Shown: piece by piece, positions 7,245 to 9,809 of the stretch
Position numbering within the stretch: position 1 is the stretch's first letter
Layout of the letters: each line of letters begins with the position of its first letter
From: an uncultured Rhizobiaceae group bacterium
GTDB taxonomy: Bacteria > Pseudomonadota > Alphaproteobacteria > Rhizobiales > Rhizobiaceae
Direction: 5' to 3'
DNA length: 9,809 nucleotides
Assembly (NCBI GenBank): GCA_938030645.1
Contig: CALHHQ010000215.1
Location: 1-9,809, forward strand
The notes under the pieces: model-generated
The model's input: the letters and a program-made list of their open reading frames with translations, nothing else
The model's database searches: none
Told to the model about the DNA's origin: nothing
Position numbers and translations under genes: made by a program

Positions 7245-8594
7245 ATGCTGAAATCACTAAACGCAACATTCGTTGCAACAACCATGTTTGTTGCTACGGC
7301 AACAACAACAATCGCTTTGGCCGACGGCCATGCAAAAGGGCCTTACGACGCTTACAAAGGCCAAACTGTAACTGCAATCTTCCCAGCGCATCCACATTAC
7401 AATGCTGTGATGAAAGTGCTCCCAGAATTCACAAAAGAAACCGGAATCAAAGTTGAAGTTGACCAACTTCAATATTTGAAACTGCGCGAAAAATCGACAC
7501 TGGAACTGACAAAGCGTCAGGGCGATTATGACTTGATGTCCTACGTCGTGTTTTCGAAAGCTGACTATGTATTTGCAGATCAGTTGGAAAACTTGGCTCG
7601 CTTTTTCATGAATCCGAAATTGTCTGATCCAAAGTATGATGCTGATGATTTGATCGATGGTTATGTGCAAAACATCGGTGTTGCTGGTGGTAAAAAGGGC
7701 TATTTGCCGGGTCCAACAGGTTCATTGTTCGGAATTCCATTCGGTTCAGAAACATCTGTTTTGGCTTATCGTAAAGACATTTTTGAAAAGCACGGAATTG
7801 AAGTTCCAAAGACATACGACGCTCTTTTGAAAGTGGCTTGCCAAATTCCCGAAGTTGAAAAAGGCATGGGTGGCATGGCCTCTCGTGCAGCTTCTGGCCA
7901 CCAAGCAAGCCATGCGTTTCTCTTGCACCTTGCCCCACTTGGCGGTCGCGTGTTTGACGACGAATGGAACCCGATCATCAATAATGAAGCCGGTGTGAAA
8001 GCCGCAAATGCTTTGAAAACAATCGTAGATTGTGGCCCTGAAGGTGCAACAACATTTGGTCCAGCGGAAGCTGCCGCTTCCTTCAGCCAGGGCACTTCAG
8101 CCATGTTTATGGATTCCATTGCATTCGCTGCTGGGTTTGAAGACCCGTCAAAGAGTAAAGTGGCTGGTAAAGTTGGCTATGCACTCCATCCAGAAGGTGT
8201 GCGCCGTGGCTCCCAAACAGGTGGCTTCGGAGTCGGCATTCCTCGCAATGCCAAAAACAAAGAAGCTGCATTCCTATTGATGCAGTGGCTCACATCCAAA
8301 AAGGGTGACCTGATGGTGGCGATGCAAGGTGGCAACCCATCGCGCTTCTCAACATATGAAAATGCAGAGCTGAATGCGAAATACCCTTATTCTGCAACAT
8401 TCGGTGAAGCATTGAAATTTGCTGATCCAGACTGGCGTCCAATCATCCCAACTTGGGGTAAAATCAATGCTGATATCGGAACCACAATGTCAAAAGTTTT
8501 GACAGAAGGTCTCGATCCTCAAGAAGCCTTGGACGGGGTTGCTGAACGCGCCAAGAAGATTATGGATGAAGCTGGGTACTATACCTGGAAGTAA
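7245..8594 (+). CDS. Periplasmic solute-binding protein, family 1 (carbohydrate type)
   Basis: This 449-residue protein begins with a Sec signal peptide: a basic/polar start MLKSLNATF, a hydrophobic core, and an ALA site with likely cleavage after residue 26. The mature part follows the family 1 extracellular solute-binding pattern (PF01547). It has an opening strand QTVTAIFPAHPHYNAVMKVLPEFTKETGIKVEVDQL, then DYDLMSYV, GIPFGSETSVLAYRKDIFEKHGIEVPKTYDAL in the hinge region, TSAMFMDSIAFA, and the C-terminal NKEAAFLLMQWLTS. It would capture a solute in the periplasm and deliver it to the two permeases encoded next. Members of this family bind sugars, oligosaccharides, polyols or glycerol phosphates; I cannot tell which. 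It has a strong ribosome site and is followed by a stable hairpin, both consistent with expression above that of the permeases. Confidence 0.92.
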   Translation: MLKSLNATFVATTMFVATATTTIALADGHAKGPYDAYKGQTVTAIFPAHPHYNAVMKVLPEFTKETGIKVEVDQLQYLKLREKSTLELTKRQGDYDLMSYVVFSKADYVFADQLENLARFFMNPKLSDPKYDADDLIDGYVQNIGVAGGKKGYLPGPTGSLFGIPFGSETSVLAYRKDIFEKHGIEVPKTYDALLKVACQIPEVEKGMGGMASRAASGHQASHAFLLHLAPLGGRVFDDEWNPIINNEAGVKAANALKTIVDCGPEGATTFGPAEAAASFSQGTSAMFMDSIAFAAGFEDPSKSKVAGKVGYALHPEGVRRGSQTGGFGVGIPRNAKNKEAAFLLMQWLTSKKGDLMVAMQGGNPSRFSTYENAELNAKYPYSATFGEALKFADPDWRPIIPTWGKINADIGTTMSKVLTEGLDPQEALDGVAERAKKIMDEAGYYTWK

Positions 8595-8636
8595 TCTGCT
8601 CTGAGGTTCTTGCGGTGCATTCCGTTTGAACATTAA

Positions 8637-8670
8637 GACGCTGCCGTCACGCCCCTGAGGCGGCAGCGTC
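8637..8670 (+). terminator. Intercistronic hairpin after the binding-protein gene
   Basis: GACGCTGCCG (8637-8646) and CGGCAGCGTC (8661-8670) form a perfect, GC-rich 10-bp stem around a 14-base loop. It is followed by ACCTTTT and, a little further on, a run of six T (8683-8688). It lies in the 117-base gap between the binding-protein stop and the first permease. Structures at this point in ABC importer operons (for example the malE-malF gap) act as partial terminators or 3'-end stabilisers. Since the same-strand permease genes continue, partial read-through is expected and full termination is unlikely. Confidence 0.75.
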
Positions 8671-8711
8671 ACCTTTTCCAACTTTTTTAAAACCATTGGA
8701 ACGCGTTTAAG

Positions 8712-9629
8712 ATGACGACTGCCTCAAAACTCAACCGCCTCACGCCATATATGTTTTTGGCACCGGCTGTGTTGCTTCTGGCAGTCGCCTTGCTCTATCC
8801 AATTGGGTATATGGTCTATGCCAGCTTTCTCGACTGGCGACCATCGCAATATATCAGCGAAGCCGAGTTCGTTGGATTTCGAAATTACGTAAACCTTTGG
8901 AACGATGAAGCCTTCTTGGAAAGCTTTGGCGTAACACTGAAATTCGCCGCCGTTGTCGTCACTTTGGAGATGCTTCTCGGTGTAGGTTTGGCCTTGCTTT
9001 TGGATCGCAATTTGCGTGGATTAGCGGCGCTACGAACCATATTTATCCTGCCCATGATGATTGCCCCCATCGTAGTGGGTTTGATGTGGCGTTATATGTA
9101 TCACCCCACTGTCGGGATTTTTAACCGCACATTGAAGAGTTGGGGGCTTGAACCCATCCCTTGGCTCTCAGACGGCACGTGGTCCTTTATCGCGGTGGTG
9201 ATCGCTGATGTTTGGCAGTGGACACCTTTCATATTCATTCTGTCGCTGGCTGCACTTCAATCTTTGCCGCAATCGGCTTTGGAAGCAGCAGAACTCGATG
9301 GCGCAACTGGCTGGCAAAAAATCTGGCATATCAAACTGCCCCTTATGATGCCGGTTCTGATTGTCGCTCTTTTGCTGCGGTTGATTGATGCGTTCAAAGT
9401 GCTGGAAGTTGTTTTGGTCATGACCAATGGCGGCCCCGGTCTCTCCACCGAGATTTTGAGTTTGCGCATATTCAGAACCGCGCAGGAGTTTCAAGAACTC
9501 GGAGTGGCCGCAGCCATGTCCAACTACTTGTTGATCCTTTTGATGCTGCTGACCACGATTATGTTTGTTTACAACAAAGCGGTTGAGAACCGAGCTGCCC
9601 GTTTGCGCGCAGCAGCTGAGGAGGCATAG
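8712..9629 (+). CDS. ABC importer permease, MalF/UgpA type
   Basis: This 305-residue inner-membrane protein has about six helices: PYMFLAPAVLLLAVALLYPIGYMVYASF at the start, TLKFAAVVVTLEMLLGVGLALLL, a segment with ILPMMIAPIVVGLMW, then FIAVVIADVWQWTPFIFILSLAAL, MMPVLIVALLLRLIDAF, and YLLILLMLLTTIMFVY. The cytoplasmic EAA loop that docks to the ATPase is clear at residues 191-210 (EAAELDGATG, then IKLP). This places it in the MalFG-type family (PF00528) and in the first-permease subgroup, judged by the N-terminal LAPAVLLLAVALLYPI. The ribosome site before ATG 8712 is weak (a GGA 13-15 bases upstream), in contrast to the binding-protein gene. The gene ends five bases before the next ATG. Confidence 0.93.
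   Translation: MTTASKLNRLTPYMFLAPAVLLLAVALLYPIGYMVYASFLDWRPSQYISEAEFVGFRNYVNLWNDEAFLESFGVTLKFAAVVVTLEMLLGVGLALLLDRNLRGLAALRTIFILPMMIAPIVVGLMWRYMYHPTVGIFNRTLKSWGLEPIPWLSDGTWSFIAVVIADVWQWTPFIFILSLAALQSLPQSALEAAELDGATGWQKIWHIKLPLMMPVLIVALLLRLIDAFKVLEVVLVMTNGGPGLSTEILSLRIFRTAQEFQELGVAAAMSNYLLILLMLLTTIMFVYNKAVENRAARLRAAAEEA
9618..9624 (+). promoter_or_regulatory. Ribosome binding site for the second permease inside the end of the first
   Basis: GAGGAGG lies within the last codons of the first permease gene and nine bases before the ATG at 9634. This indicates tight co-translation of the two permease subunits, which are expected to pair. Confidence 0.65.
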
Positions 9630-9633
9630 CGAG

Positions 9634-9809
9634 ATGTCTGTGCAAACCAGTAAGAGTTCCAGCCCCGCATTTTATGCATTGATGGTGTGTTTGATTGTGA
9701 TGGCCATGGGCCCAATCATGCTCATGCTTGCAACGTCGTTTAAAACAAATGTGGATGTAAATGACGTGTCCGTTGGTTCGTTTTTCTTCACACCAACAAT
9801 CCGCAATTA
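9634..9809 (+). CDS. ABC importer permease, MalG/UgpE type (5' part only)
   Basis: The frame from ATG 9634 is open to the window edge (58 complete codons, cut by the edge). The visible part is a short polar start, one membrane helix (AFYALMVCLIVMAMGPIMLMLATS) and then SFKTNVDV, the pattern that follows helix 1 in MalG-type second permeases (ATSFK). This, its position four bases after the stop of a MalF-type permease, and its own ribosome site make it the second transmembrane subunit of the importer. The EAA loop lies outside the window. Confidence 0.88.
   Translation, partial: MSVQTSKSSSPAFYALMVCLIVMAMGPIMLMLATSFKTNVDVNDVSVGSFFFTPTIRN

Overview
The window is chromosomal DNA of moderate GC content. 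It most resembles an alphaproteobacterium (Rhizobiales/Rhodobacterales type, perhaps marine). That is inferred from the protein flavour, the FAD/GcvT demethylating dehydrogenase, the LacI-controlled ABC importer, and a sugar-nucleotide enzyme fused to an AGE-family isomerase. No database search was possible, so the taxon is not firm. There are eight protein-coding genes (two cut by the window edges). I see no tRNA, rRNA, insertion sequence or CRISPR array.

Layout. (1) 1-1581, minus strand: a long open frame running off the left edge. It encodes a mannose-1-phosphate guanylyltransferase joined to the beginning of an AGE-family (mannose-isomerase-like) domain. (2) 1594-1776: a divergent intergenic region with several short inverted repeats. 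(3) 1777-4227, plus: an 816-residue FAD-dependent dehydrogenase with a C-terminal folate-binding GcvT half, of the dimethylglycine/sarcosine dehydrogenase family. (4) 4309-4932, minus: a small seven-helix membrane protein of the UPF0126/TRIC (glycine transporter/cation channel) family. It lies directly downstream of, and appears translationally coupled to, (5) 4944-5990, minus: a LacI-family repressor. (6) 6040-6055: a perfect 16-bp palindrome in the gap between the repressor and the rightward operon, the obvious candidate operator. (7) 6139 to the right edge, plus: a carbohydrate-type ABC importer operon in the order ATPase, periplasmic binding protein, MalF-type permease, MalG-type permease (cut by the right edge).

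How it fits together. The repressor probably controls its own two-gene operon and the divergent ABC importer through the shared palindrome. A strong hairpin between the binding-protein gene and the first permease gene probably raises binding-protein output over permease output. The importer's substrate cannot be read from the sequence; the family usually carries sugars, polyols or glycerol phosphates. A glycine-producing dehydrogenase and a UPF0126 protein (a family proposed to move glycine) lie next to each other, which suggests a possible link, but they are convergent and the link is speculative. The guanylyltransferase fusion belongs to GDP-mannose supply for surface polysaccharide and seems unrelated to the rest. 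Nothing here is clearly a new system. The better leads are the fusion, the repressor/UPF0126/importer arrangement, and the start-site corrections.
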